A DNA stretch of 10,296 nt, from NCBI GenBank assembly GCA_019746155.1, contig JAIESJ010000200.1, positions 1 through 10,296 on the forward strand, written 5' to 3'. The notes under the pieces were generated by a model that was given only the letters and a program-made list of their open reading frames with translations, did no database searches and had not been told where the DNA came from. Source of the DNA: Burkholderiales bacterium (lineage in GTDB: Bacteria; Pseudomonadota; Gammaproteobacteria; Burkholderiales; SG8-41). A program made the translations under genes and the position numbers. Shown in pieces: positions 4,466-10,296 of the stretch (position 1 is the first letter of the stretch; each line of letters begins with the position of its first letter).

Positions 4466-5905
4466 ATGGCTGAACTCGACGAAAACCGCCCGAGCGTGCA
4501 GGAGAGCCTGGAGCAGGTCATGGAGCTTCTGCATAGGCACGAGCTTGCGACCGCCGCCGCGCCGCGCGGGGAAGGAGACCCGCGGCGGGAACTCGTCGAA
4601 ACGCTGGTGCATACGCTGCATCTGGCGGAGCTGCAGAAGCTGCTCGATGAGTTGCACCCTGCGGACGTCGCATACATCCTCGAAGCGCTGCCCGTCAAAC
4701 AACGGCTGATCGTCTGGGACCTGGTCAGGGCGGAACGCGACGGCGAAATCCTGCTGGAAGTCTCCGACGCGGTGCGCGAGACGCTGATCGCGCACATGGA
4801 CGAGAAGGAACTCGTCGCCGCCACCGGGCAGCTCGATACCGACGAGATCGCCGACCTGGCGCCCGACCTGCCGCGCGAGGTCATTCTGGATGTTTTCAAG
4901 TCGCTGCCGGTCGAGGAACGCGAGCAGCTGCGCGCGGCGATGTCCTATCCGGAGGACTCGGTCGGCGCGCTGATGGACTTCGATGTGATCAGCGTCCGCG
5001 ACGACGTGCGGATCGAGGTCGTGCTGCGTTACCTGCGGCGTCTGGATGAAATGCCGGACCATACCGACCAGTTGTTCGTGGTCGACCGCGAGGAGCATCT
5101 CAAAGGGCTGTTGCCGATCAACCGGCTGCTGGTTTCTGACCCGGAAACCCTCGTTGCGGCGGTGATGGTCAAGGAATACGTTCAATTCCATCCCGATGAG
5201 AAAGCGCAGGACGCGGCGCTTGCGTTCGAGCGCTACGATCTGGTGTCGGCGCCCGTCGTCGACGGCGGCGGCAAATTGATCGGGCGCGTCACGGTGAACG
5301 CCGTGGTCGATTTTATCCGCGAGGAGACCGACAGCGAAATGCTGTCCGCCGGCGGCCTGCGCGAGGACGAGGACCTGTTCGCGTCAGTGTGGAAGAGCGT
5401 GAAAAACCGCTGGGCCTGGCTTGCGATCAACCTGGTGACGGCATTCATCGCCTCGCGGGTGATCGGGATATTCGAAGAGTCGATCGCCAGGATCGTGGCG
5501 CTGGCGGCGCTGATGCCGATCATCGCCGGCATCGGCGGCAATTCGGGCAACCAGACCATCACCATGATCGTGCGCGCGCTGGCCCTGGGCCAGATCACCG
5601 CCGCCAACGCGCGCAAGCTGTTCGCCAAGGAGATCGGGGTCAGTATTATCAACGGCCTGATCTGGGGCGGGGTGGTGGGTCTGTTCGCATTCCTCATTTA
5701 TCACAGTTGGCAATTGGGCGTGGTGATGACCGGCGCAATGGTTCTTAATTTGCTGCTGGCCGCGGTGATGGGCGTGACCGTCCCGCTGGTGATGCAAAAA
5801 CTCGGCCGCGATCCCGCGGTGGGTTCGAGCGTGATGATCACCGCGATAACCGACAGCGGCGGGTTTTTCATATTCCTGGGTCTCGCGACCGTTTTTTTGG
5901 TTTAG
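4466..5905 (+). CDS. mgtE: Magnesium transporter MgtE
   Basis: MgtE is a dimeric inner-membrane Mg2+ channel/transporter gated by its own cytoplasmic domains. This 479-residue protein has the full layout: a helical N domain (about 1-135, e.g. LHPADVAYILEALP); two CBS domains (about 140-260, e.g. SVGALMDFDVISV and YVQFHPDEKAQDAALAFERYDL) that sense Mg2+; a connecting helix; and five membrane segments from about 310. The pore signature GGNSGNQ is at 357-363. Asp463 in MITAITDSGG corresponds to the selectivity Asp (432) of the Thermus thermophilus protein. The length is normal. The start lies three bases after the upstream toxin's stop and has no strong Shine-Dalgarno, so it is probably read from the same mRNA. 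That linkage is unusual and may be incidental, with mgtE possibly having its own promoter inside vapC. Confidence 0.95.
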   Translation: MAELDENRPSVQESLEQVMELLHRHELATAAAPRGEGDPRRELVETLVHTLHLAELQKLLDELHPADVAYILEALPVKQRLIVWDLVRAERDGEILLEVSDAVRETLIAHMDEKELVAATGQLDTDEIADLAPDLPREVILDVFKSLPVEEREQLRAAMSYPEDSVGALMDFDVISVRDDVRIEVVLRYLRRLDEMPDHTDQLFVVDREEHLKGLLPINRLLVSDPETLVAAVMVKEYVQFHPDEKAQDAALAFERYDLVSAPVVDGGGKLIGRVTVNAVVDFIREETDSEMLSAGGLREDEDLFASVWKSVKNRWAWLAINLVTAFIASRVIGIFEESIARIVALAALMPIIAGIGGNSGNQTITMIVRALALGQITAANARKLFAKEIGVSIINGLIWGGVVGLFAFLIYHSWQLGVVMTGAMVLNLLLAAVMGVTVPLVMQKLGRDPAVGSSVMITAITDSGGFFIFLGLATVFLV

Positions 5906-5910
5906 TATTT

Positions 5911-6009
5911 GCCACAGAGGGTTCCTTTTAATACCCGCTTGACGGGTACACAGAGAACACAGAGTTTTTGGTCAGGGGTTTTCTCTGCGGGCTCTGTGAT
6001 CTCTGTGGC
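5911..6009. repeat. CACAGAG/CTCTGTG inverted-repeat block, left of the GxxExxY remnant
   Basis: CACAGAGAACACAGAG (5949-5964) pairs with CTCTGTGATCTCTGTG (5992-6007) with a single mismatch across a 27-base loop. In addition GCCACAGAG (5911-5919) is the exact complement of CTCTGTGGC (6001-6009). Between the copies lies a small hairpin ACCCG-CTTGA-CGGGT (5932-5946). The block fills the space between mgtE and the truncated GxxExxY frame. Confidence 0.8.
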
Positions 6010-6011
6010 GG

Positions 6012-6272
6012 ATGTTGACACTGAGAAGCATACCGCATCAGCGGCAGGTAGCAGTAGATGTCCAATACAAAGACCATGTGATTCAAGGACAACGGCTCGA
6101 TCTGCTGGTGCAAAACCAAATCGTGGTCGAGATCAAAGCGCTGCGTATGGTTCCGGAAGTGGCTACCGCACAAGTATTGTCGTACCTCAAGGCCACGGGA
6201 CTAAAGAGAGCGCTGTTAATTAACTTTGGTGTGAGAACGCTCGCTGACGGCATCAAGCGGTTCTCTCTGTGA
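6012..6272 (+). pseudogene. N-terminally truncated GxxExxY protein (PD-(D/E)xK-like)
   Basis: The 86-residue frame matches the C-terminal two thirds of GxxExxY proteins, a widespread family of about 125 residues with a PD-(D/E)xK nuclease-like fold and unproven function. Similarity starts about residue 4 (LRSIPHQRQVAVDVQYKD) and runs through RLDLLV (Asp30), IVVEIKAL (Glu40, Lys42) and VLSYLKATGLKRALLINFG to the end. The catalytic-type Asp, Glu and Lys remain. The N-terminal helices with the name-giving GxxExxY motif are absent, replaced by repeat DNA. The ATG at 6012 has no ribosome site and is probably accidental. The TGA at 6270-6272 lies in the CTCTGTGA of the right-hand repeat. Probably a dead remnant. 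Confidence 0.7.
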
Positions 6273-6281
6273 ACTTTGTGG
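6260..6281. repeat. Right-hand CTCTGTG-type repeat
   Basis: TTCTCTCTGTGAACTTTGTGGC at 6260-6281 matches the pattern of the block at 5987-6009 (TCTCTG...CTCTGTGATCTCTGTGGC). It supplies the GxxExxY stop codon and ends ten bases before the start codon of the next gene. Confidence 0.6.
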
Positions 6282-6291
6282 CTTTGATTTT

Positions 6292-7701
6292 ATGGATAAA
6301 TTTGACCTCGTCGTCATCGGTTCCGGCCCCGGCGGCTATCGCGCGGCGGTGCTCGCCGCGCTGCGCGGGCTCAAGGTCGCCATCGTCGAAAAAGACGAGT
6401 GGGGCGGGTGCTGCCTGAACCGCGGCTGCGTGCCGAAGAAAGCCTGGTATCACAGCGCGCGGCTGATCGCGGCGAGCCGTGATTTTGCCGCGCGCGGCAT
6501 CGAGGGCGCACTGCACGGCGATTTATTGCGCGCTTGGCGCCATCAGCGCGAGGTGGTGCTGAAGGTGCGCGCGAGTTATACCGATTATCTGGCGCGCCTT
6601 GGCGTCAGGGCGCTGCGCGGCACTGCGCGATTCCTGAATCAAAATACCATCGCCGTCGGAGATGCAGCGCAGGTGGCTGCCGACCATGTGATCATCGCAA
6701 CGGGCTCTTCGCCTTTTGTTCCCCCGGCCTTGGAGCTTTGCCGTGACCGCATTATCACGACTGATGACCTGTTTGACCGCGAGCCGCCGGCAGGCAAGCG
6801 CGTCGCGGTCGTCGGCTCGGGCGTGATCGGCACCGAGTTCGCGTTCATTCTCGGCATGCTGGGTCTCGACGTGATGTGGCTGATGCAGCAGGAACCGCTG
6901 TCGCGCAGCGCCTACAGCGTGCCGGCGCGCAAAGCCTTGCTGGACGCGCTGGCCGCTCACGGCATACGGCCGCGCACCGCGAGCCGCGTCGCTGCGGCCG
7001 AGATCGGAACCGACGGCGTGGTTCTGACGCTGCCCGACGGCGGCCGTGAAAAAGCCGACTGGGTGCTGCTGGGGGCCGGACGCATACCACGCACCGCCGG
7101 GCTGGATCTCGCGGCGGCAGGGGTCGATGTCGATGCTGACGGATTCATCAGGGTCGACGAGTACCAGCAGACGACCACACCATCGATCTACGCGATCGGC
7201 GATGTCGCGAATCCGGCGATGACTTCCAATCATGCGCTGGCCGAAGCCGCGGTGGCGGTGGGCAACATCATCGCGGCGCAATCGCGCCGGCGCGATGACG
7301 ACGCTGTGCCCGAAGTCATTTATTCCGCGCTGGAATTGGCGCGCATCGGCCTGAACGAAGACGGCGCGGAGGCAAAAGGGTTTGAGCCGGCTACCGGGTT
7401 TGCCGCATTCGAGGCCAATCCTGCCGCGCTCGGCGAGGGCGATGCGCACGGCTTCGTGCGCATCGTCACCGATATGGATACGGGGAATCTGCTGGGCGCC
7501 GAGATCGTCGGTAAGGATGCGGCTGAGCTGATCCACATCCTGGGCATGGAGTTCGGAACCGAGGATGCGCTCAAAAGACTTGCCGGCGCGGCCTATAACC
7601 ACCCAACACGCGCCGAGGAAATCCTGAACGCGGTTGAGACGCTCGCCGCCCGATGGCGGCTTGATAAATTCGTCTTTGGCGCGGCCCCGTCCGTCGAGTG
7701 A
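6292..7701 (+). CDS. Dihydrolipoamide dehydrogenase-like FAD disulfide oxidoreductase
   Basis: A 469-residue class I pyridine nucleotide-disulfide oxidoreductase. The FAD motif GSGPGGYRAA is at 10-19. The redox centre reads GGCCLNRGCVPKK (38-50), so the active disulfide is Cys41-Cys46. The NAD(P) motif VVGSGVIGTEFA is near 170, the second FAD motif SIYAIGDVANPAMTSNHALAEA near 300, and the dimerisation domain ends in NHPTRAEE, giving the His437-Glu442 dyad. These features fit dihydrolipoamide dehydrogenase, which reoxidises lipoyl groups with NAD+. Substitutions at the centre (Cys for Thr40, Arg for Val44, Lys for Ser49) and the absence of any 2-oxoacid dehydrogenase or lipoyl-protein gene nearby mean another disulfide substrate is possible. 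No good ribosome site precedes the ATG, which sits just behind the GxxExxY repeat. Confidence 0.88.
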   Translation: MDKFDLVVIGSGPGGYRAAVLAALRGLKVAIVEKDEWGGCCLNRGCVPKKAWYHSARLIAASRDFAARGIEGALHGDLLRAWRHQREVVLKVRASYTDYLARLGVRALRGTARFLNQNTIAVGDAAQVAADHVIIATGSSPFVPPALELCRDRIITTDDLFDREPPAGKRVAVVGSGVIGTEFAFILGMLGLDVMWLMQQEPLSRSAYSVPARKALLDALAAHGIRPRTASRVAAAEIGTDGVVLTLPDGGREKADWVLLGAGRIPRTAGLDLAAAGVDVDADGFIRVDEYQQTTTPSIYAIGDVANPAMTSNHALAEAAVAVGNIIAAQSRRRDDDAVPEVIYSALELARIGLNEDGAEAKGFEPATGFAAFEANPAALGEGDAHGFVRIVTDMDTGNLLGAEIVGKDAAELIHILGMEFGTEDALKRLAGAAYNHPTRAEEILNAVETLAARWRLDKFVFGAAPSVE

Positions 7702-7759
7702 GCGGCCCCGCTCGCCGCGGTATTTCTGATACCCGTATAAATATTTTTTTGTGGGGCGC

Positions 7760-7787
7760 GGAATAAACGTCGCGGCACTTCCGTTAG
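7760..7787 (+). promoter_or_regulatory. Candidate ECF-sigma promoter
   Basis: GGAATAA (7760-7766) and CGTTAG (7782-7787), separated by 15 bases, resemble the GGAA..-N15-17-CGT.. promoters used by ECF sigma factors. It is placed 41 bases before the first ATG of the NTF2-like gene, and an ECF sigma gene lies downstream on the same strand, so autoregulation of the operon is likely. This is a motif-based inference. The rest of the 7702-7828 gap holds a T7 run at 7744-7750 and a weak GAGCG/CGCTC inverted repeat over the dehydrogenase stop. Confidence 0.5.
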
Positions 7788-7834
7788 CACCAGTGTAGCA
7801 CCCAAGTTTCCAACTTCCTGAAAGGAACATGATT

Positions 7835-8266
7835 GTGAAAAAGCATTTGCTGGCCGCCGTTGTTCTTTCCGTTTTTGCCACCGGGGCGTTTGCCGGCCCG
7901 GCTGCCGATGAAGCCCAGGCACATTTCCGGGCGATAGGCAGCGGTGACGTGGCGGGCGTTTCCCGCATCTACGCCGACAACGCGCAGCTCAACTGGATCG
8001 GTGGCCCGCTCGATGGTACTTACGTGGGCGCCGACAACATCCGTCCGGTATGGGAAAAATTCACCAAGTCCCTGGGCCAGCTCAAGGTGACGGTGGCGAA
8101 TCTCGAAGAATCGGTCAATCCCAAAGGCGCGACGGTCACCGCCAACGTGCAGTTCGAAGGCAAGCAGCCGATCAAGGTGCGCTACGTGCTCACATTCCGC
8201 GACGGCAAGCTGGTGAACGAGACCTGGCAGATTGATCCGCAACTGAAGGTCTCAGCGTCGTACTGA
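7835..8266 (+). CDS. Secreted NTF2-like (SnoaL/DUF4440-type) protein
   Basis: About 143 residues. A signal peptide (KKHLLAAVVLSVFATGAFA) is followed by a small NTF2-like domain: helix DEAQAHFRAIGSGD, then SRIYADNAQLNWIGGPLDGTYVGADNIRPVWEKF and beta strands ending TFRDGKLVNETWQIDP. Such cone-shaped domains bind small ligands or act as enzymes, and the specific role here is unknown; the signal peptide puts it in the periplasm. AAAGGA at 7821-7826 is only two bases from the ATG at 7829 but eight from the in-frame GTG at 7835, so I prefer the GTG. It is the first gene behind the ECF-type promoter, and related proteins are often found in ECF operons. The stop overlaps a GAGG that serves the following remnant. 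Confidence 0.85.
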   Translation: MKKHLLAAVVLSVFATGAFAGPAADEAQAHFRAIGSGDVAGVSRIYADNAQLNWIGGPLDGTYVGADNIRPVWEKFTKSLGQLKVTVANLEESVNPKGATVTANVQFEGKQPIKVRYVLTFRDGKLVNETWQIDPQLKVSASY

Positions 8267-8276
8267 GGCGAACGGG

Positions 8277-8383
8277 ATGTTGTTGACCCTCGTCGTGCTC
8301 TTGCTCCGCCGGCAGCCGCAGCGCCGGCATGACGCTGTATACGTTTGACAAGGACCCGGCGGGTGCGGGCAAGAGCGTGTGCA
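8277..8383 (+). pseudogene. Remnant of a Yx(F/W/Y)xxD-repeat secreted/lipoprotein gene
   Basis: GAGG (8265-8268), eight bases before an ATG at 8277, opens a signal-peptide-like MLLTLVVLLL in one frame. A second frame reads LAPPAAAAPA. The third reads GMTLYTFDKDPAGAGKSVC (8326-8382), the unmistakable repeat of the COG4315 family of small secreted proteins with the Yx(F/W/Y)xxD motif. The usual continuation (NGPCA.NWPP...) is missing, and the sequence passes directly into the sigma-factor frame. At least two frameshifts and a large deletion are implied. As such genes often neighbour ECF sigma operons, the gene was probably once an operon member. Confidence 0.6.
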
Positions 8384-8391
8384 TTAGTGTC

Positions 8392-8898
8392 GTGAATCAG
8401 TCAGCCGAGATCGCCTTGCATATTCCCCGGTTGCGCCGCTATGCGCGGGCGCTCACCGGGGAACGTGCCACGGCGGACGATCTGGTGCAGGACACGCTGG
8501 AGCGCGCGCTCAACAAATTCCACTTATGGCGTCAAGGCAGCGACCTTCGAGCCTGGCTTTTTACCATCATGCATAACGTGTACGTCAACCAGTTACGGAG
8601 CAGCGCGCATACGCGTCACGAAGAACTGACCGAAGAGGCGCTGGAGGCGGCGCAGCCGGCCCGGCAGACCGATATGCTGGAGATGAGGGATCTCGACACC
8701 GCTTTGCGCAAATTGCCGGACGAGCAGCGTGAGATCGTGCTGCTGGTGGGACTTGAGCAGCTGTCGTATGAAGAAGCGGCGAAGGCTCTTGGGGTGCCGA
8801 TCGGCACCGTGATGTCGCGCCTGTCGCGTGCGCGCGAACGGTTGCGCTGCATCATGGCGGGCCTGCCTGAAGTTGCGGCGTTGAAGGTGGTCAAATGA
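8392..8898 (+). CDS. ECF-type RNA polymerase sigma factor
   Basis: An ECF (group 4) sigma70-family factor that would direct RNA polymerase to a small stress regulon. Region 2 is clear (HIPRLRRYARALTG, ADDLVQDTLERAL, DLRAWLFTIMHNVYVNQLR; core binding and -10 recognition). So is region 4 (LRKLPDEQREIVLLVGLEQLSYEEAAKALGVPIGTVMSRLSRARERL; -35 helix-turn-helix). The frame is open from 8287 and an ATG at 8329 would give 189 residues. The extra 21, however, are the remnant of a secreted protein (MTLYTFDKDPAG), so I place the start at GTG 8392 (168 residues, normal for the family). No clear ribosome site supports either choice. The stop overlaps the anti-sigma ATG as ATGA. Confidence 0.92.
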   Translation: MNQSAEIALHIPRLRRYARALTGERATADDLVQDTLERALNKFHLWRQGSDLRAWLFTIMHNVYVNQLRSSAHTRHEELTEEALEAAQPARQTDMLEMRDLDTALRKLPDEQREIVLLVGLEQLSYEEAAKALGVPIGTVMSRLSRARERLRCIMAGLPEVAALKVVK

Positions 8899-9653
8899 GC
8901 AGGCTTCCTGTCACCGAAACGGATTTGCACGCCTACGTGGACGGTGCGTTGCCGGAGGCGCACCGCGCCGAAGTCGCGGCCTATCTTGCCGCGCGGCCGC
9001 AGGAAGCCGGGCGCGTTCAGGCGTACCGGCAACAGAACGAGGAGCTGCGCCGGCTGTTCGATCCGGTGCTCGACGAGCCCGTGCCGGAACGCCTGCAGGC
9101 GGTGCTCACCCCGCGCCCGCGCTTCTCGCCGCTGCGCTATGCGGCTGCCGTTGCCTGGATGGCTCTGGGCGGCGCGATCGGCTGGCAGGTAAGCGACATG
9201 CAGCAGACTGCGCCCGCCAATAGCGCTGCATTTGCGCGGCAGGCAGCCATCGCGCACGTCGTCTATAGCCCCGAAGTGCGTCATCCGGTCGAGGTGGGTG
9301 CTGACCAGGAGGCGCATCTGGTGAGCTGGCTGTCCAAGCGTCTCGGCACGGACGTCCGTGCGCCGCAGCTGAACAGCGTGGGCTACGGGCTGGTCGGCGG
9401 GCGGCTGTTGCCGGGAGATAGCGGCCCGGTAGCCCAGTTCATGTATCAGGACGGGAGAGGTCAGCGGCTTACACTCTACGTGCGTACCAATACTGAAAGC
9501 AATCGCGAAACAGCTTTCCGCTTCGCAGAGGAGAAGGACGTCGGCGTGTTCTACTGGGTGGATGGCAAGCTTGGATACGCATTGTCGGGTGAAGTGGCAA
9601 AAGATGAATTACTGCGGGTCGCGACTGCGGTTTACAAGAGGCTTAATCCATGA
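8895..9653 (+). CDS. Membrane-bound anti-sigma factor
   Basis: A 252-residue protein placed and shaped as the cognate anti-sigma factor. The N-terminal cytoplasmic part (about 1-75) has the anti-sigma pattern TETDLHAYVDGALPEAHRAEVAAYLAARP, one membrane helix follows at about 81-98 (RYAAAVAWMALGGAIGW), and the remaining 150 residues would lie in the periplasm. The usual zinc motif Hx3CxxC is not present, and there is no Cys in the whole protein. Release of the sigma factor would therefore not be by thiol oxidation; proteolysis or ligand binding through the periplasmic domain is more likely (inference). GAAGGTGG ahead of the ATG and the ATGA overlap indicate coupled translation. It ends in an ATGA overlap with the GST gene. 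Confidence 0.88.
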   Translation: MSRLPVTETDLHAYVDGALPEAHRAEVAAYLAARPQEAGRVQAYRQQNEELRRLFDPVLDEPVPERLQAVLTPRPRFSPLRYAAAVAWMALGGAIGWQVSDMQQTAPANSAAFARQAAIAHVVYSPEVRHPVEVGADQEAHLVSWLSKRLGTDVRAPQLNSVGYGLVGGRLLPGDSGPVAQFMYQDGRGQRLTLYVRTNTESNRETAFRFAEEKDVGVFYWVDGKLGYALSGEVAKDELLRVATAVYKRLNP

Positions 9654-10296
9654 CAACCACGGCCGGAGCAGCACAGCGTTTGAGGTTGTACGATCTCGAT
9701 CGTTCCGGCAACTGCTACAAGATTCGCCTGATGCTCTCTTTGCTGGGACTTGAGTATGAGAAAGTGGCGGTCGATGCCAACGCCGGCGAAAACCGCCGCC
9801 CCGAATTTCTGCGGCTCAATCCACGCGGCCAATTGCCGGTTCTGGAAGCCGGCGAAGACATCGTCTGGGACTCGACCGCAATCCTGGTTTACCTGGCCAG
9901 GCAGTACGGGGGGGAGCGTTGGCTGCCGGCGGACGCGCGCGGGATGGCGGCGGTCATGCAATGGCTGGCGCTCGAGCAAAATGAGAACCGCTATGGATTG
10001 GCCCGGGCGCGTGCGGCAAGCCTGCGCAATCCGACAACTTTTGCAACGCGCGCCAATCCGGAGGAATGCCACGAGCTGGGCGAGACGGCATTGGGCGTGC
10101 TGGAGACCCGGTTAGACGATCACGACTGGCTCGTCGGCGATCGGATGACGATCGCGGACATCGCGTGCTATCCCTATGTGGCGATGGCGCCGGAGGGTGG
10201 CTTCGATCTCGAATCCTACCCGGGAATCCGCGCCTGGATCGGGCGAATCAAATCATTGCCAGGCTACGTTGCGCTGCCTCAGGCGCAGGGCGGACG
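9650..10296 (+). CDS. Glutathione S-transferase, cut at the right edge
   Basis: The frame stays open from ATG 9650 to the window end (215 codons), near the usual 205-220, so only the last few residues are missing. The thioredoxin-like N-terminal domain is seen in RLRLYDLDRSGNCYKIRLML, LNPRGQLPVLE (glutathione-binding cis-Pro) and DSTAILVYLARQYG. The helical C-terminal domain includes the N-capping motif MTIADIACYPYV and YPGIRAWIGRIKSLPGYVAL. Ser and Cys residues in DRSGNCYK are candidates for activating glutathione. It would conjugate glutathione to electrophiles or reduce peroxides in the cytoplasm; the substrate is unknown. AAGAGG (9636-9641), eight bases before the ATG, and the ATGA overlap with the anti-sigma gene place it in the ECF operon, suggesting a role in electrophile or oxidative stress. 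Confidence 0.92.
   Translation, partial: MTTTAGAAQRLRLYDLDRSGNCYKIRLMLSLLGLEYEKVAVDANAGENRRPEFLRLNPRGQLPVLEAGEDIVWDSTAILVYLARQYGGERWLPADARGMAAVMQWLALEQNENRYGLARARAASLRNPTTFATRANPEECHELGETALGVLETRLDDHDWLVGDRMTIADIACYPYVAMAPEGGFDLESYPGIRAWIGRIKSLPGYVALPQAQGG

Noticed and set aside
4364..5191. 275-residue minus-strand frame inside mgtE
   Set aside because: Antisense shadow of a clearly conserved gene; product rich in Arg, Gln and His as expected of G+C-rich antisense frames.
5911..6281. CRISPR array from the CACAGAG/CTCTGTG repeats
   Set aside because: The copies are inverted, irregularly spaced and too short, with no direct-repeat and spacer pattern or cas genes.
6523..7968. 481-residue minus-strand frame opposite the dehydrogenase
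   Set aside because: Long only because of G+C-rich codon use in the real gene; the plus strand has all the FAD, NAD and redox motifs.
8329..8391. First 21 codons as part of the sigma factor
   Set aside because: They encode a secreted-protein repeat, not sigma region 2; a start at GTG 8392 gives the normal length.

Overview
The window looks like chromosome from an environmental betaproteobacterium (Burkholderiales or Nitrosomonadales-like). The grounds are the Burkholderia-type general porin ending in Phe, the high G+C of the housekeeping genes, and the MgtE, ECF-sigma and GST sequences. This taxonomic reading is inference; there is no rRNA or other marker gene.

Positions 1-930 are a transposon graveyard. 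Reading inward from the left edge, the first 75 bases look like the 5' end of an IS256-like element whose transposase starts on the minus strand and runs off the window. It abuts a decayed IS66 fragment (TnpA and TnpB pieces, minus strand, ending at a GTAAGCG terminal repeat at 374). The IS66 end in turn interrupts an older IS256-family transposase pseudogene (plus strand, 375-750), which is fused tail-on to an IS3-family OrfA fragment (minus strand). Positions 930-1116 are the A+T-richer leader of an intact outer-membrane porin gene (1117-2415), which ends in a textbook Rho-independent terminator. The 5' half of a class C group II intron lies directly behind the T-tract, the place such introns target.

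Positions 2750-4462 hold two VapBC-type toxin-antitoxin loci. The first has an intact PIN toxin (2920-3330) but a visibly broken antitoxin. It is followed by a large palindrome and by pieces of a small coiled-coil/membrane protein gene (DUF1640-like). The second (Phd-type antitoxin 3784-4023, PIN toxin 4004-4462) is intact, with a sigma70 promoter whose -10 box lies in a likely operator palindrome. Three bases behind this toxin begins mgtE (magnesium transporter), so the two may share a transcript.

Positions 5906-6290 carry a truncated GxxExxY (PD-D/ExK-like) gene embedded in CACAGAG/CTCTGTG repeats; a related repeat occurs near 3641-3677. Next comes a stand-alone dihydrolipoamide-dehydrogenase-like flavoprotein (6292-7701).

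The right end is a stress-type operon: an ECF-like promoter (7760-7787), a periplasmic NTF2-like protein (about 7835-8266), the remnant of a Yx(F/W/Y)xxD-type secreted protein, an ECF sigma factor, its membrane anti-sigma factor, and a glutathione S-transferase cut by the window edge. The last three genes are linked by ATGA overlaps, so they are probably translationally coupled. I see no tRNA, rRNA or CRISPR array. I found no clearly new multi-gene system; the most interesting items are the decay scars, the repeat-flanked GxxExxY remnant and the ECF operon with its cysteine-free anti-sigma factor.
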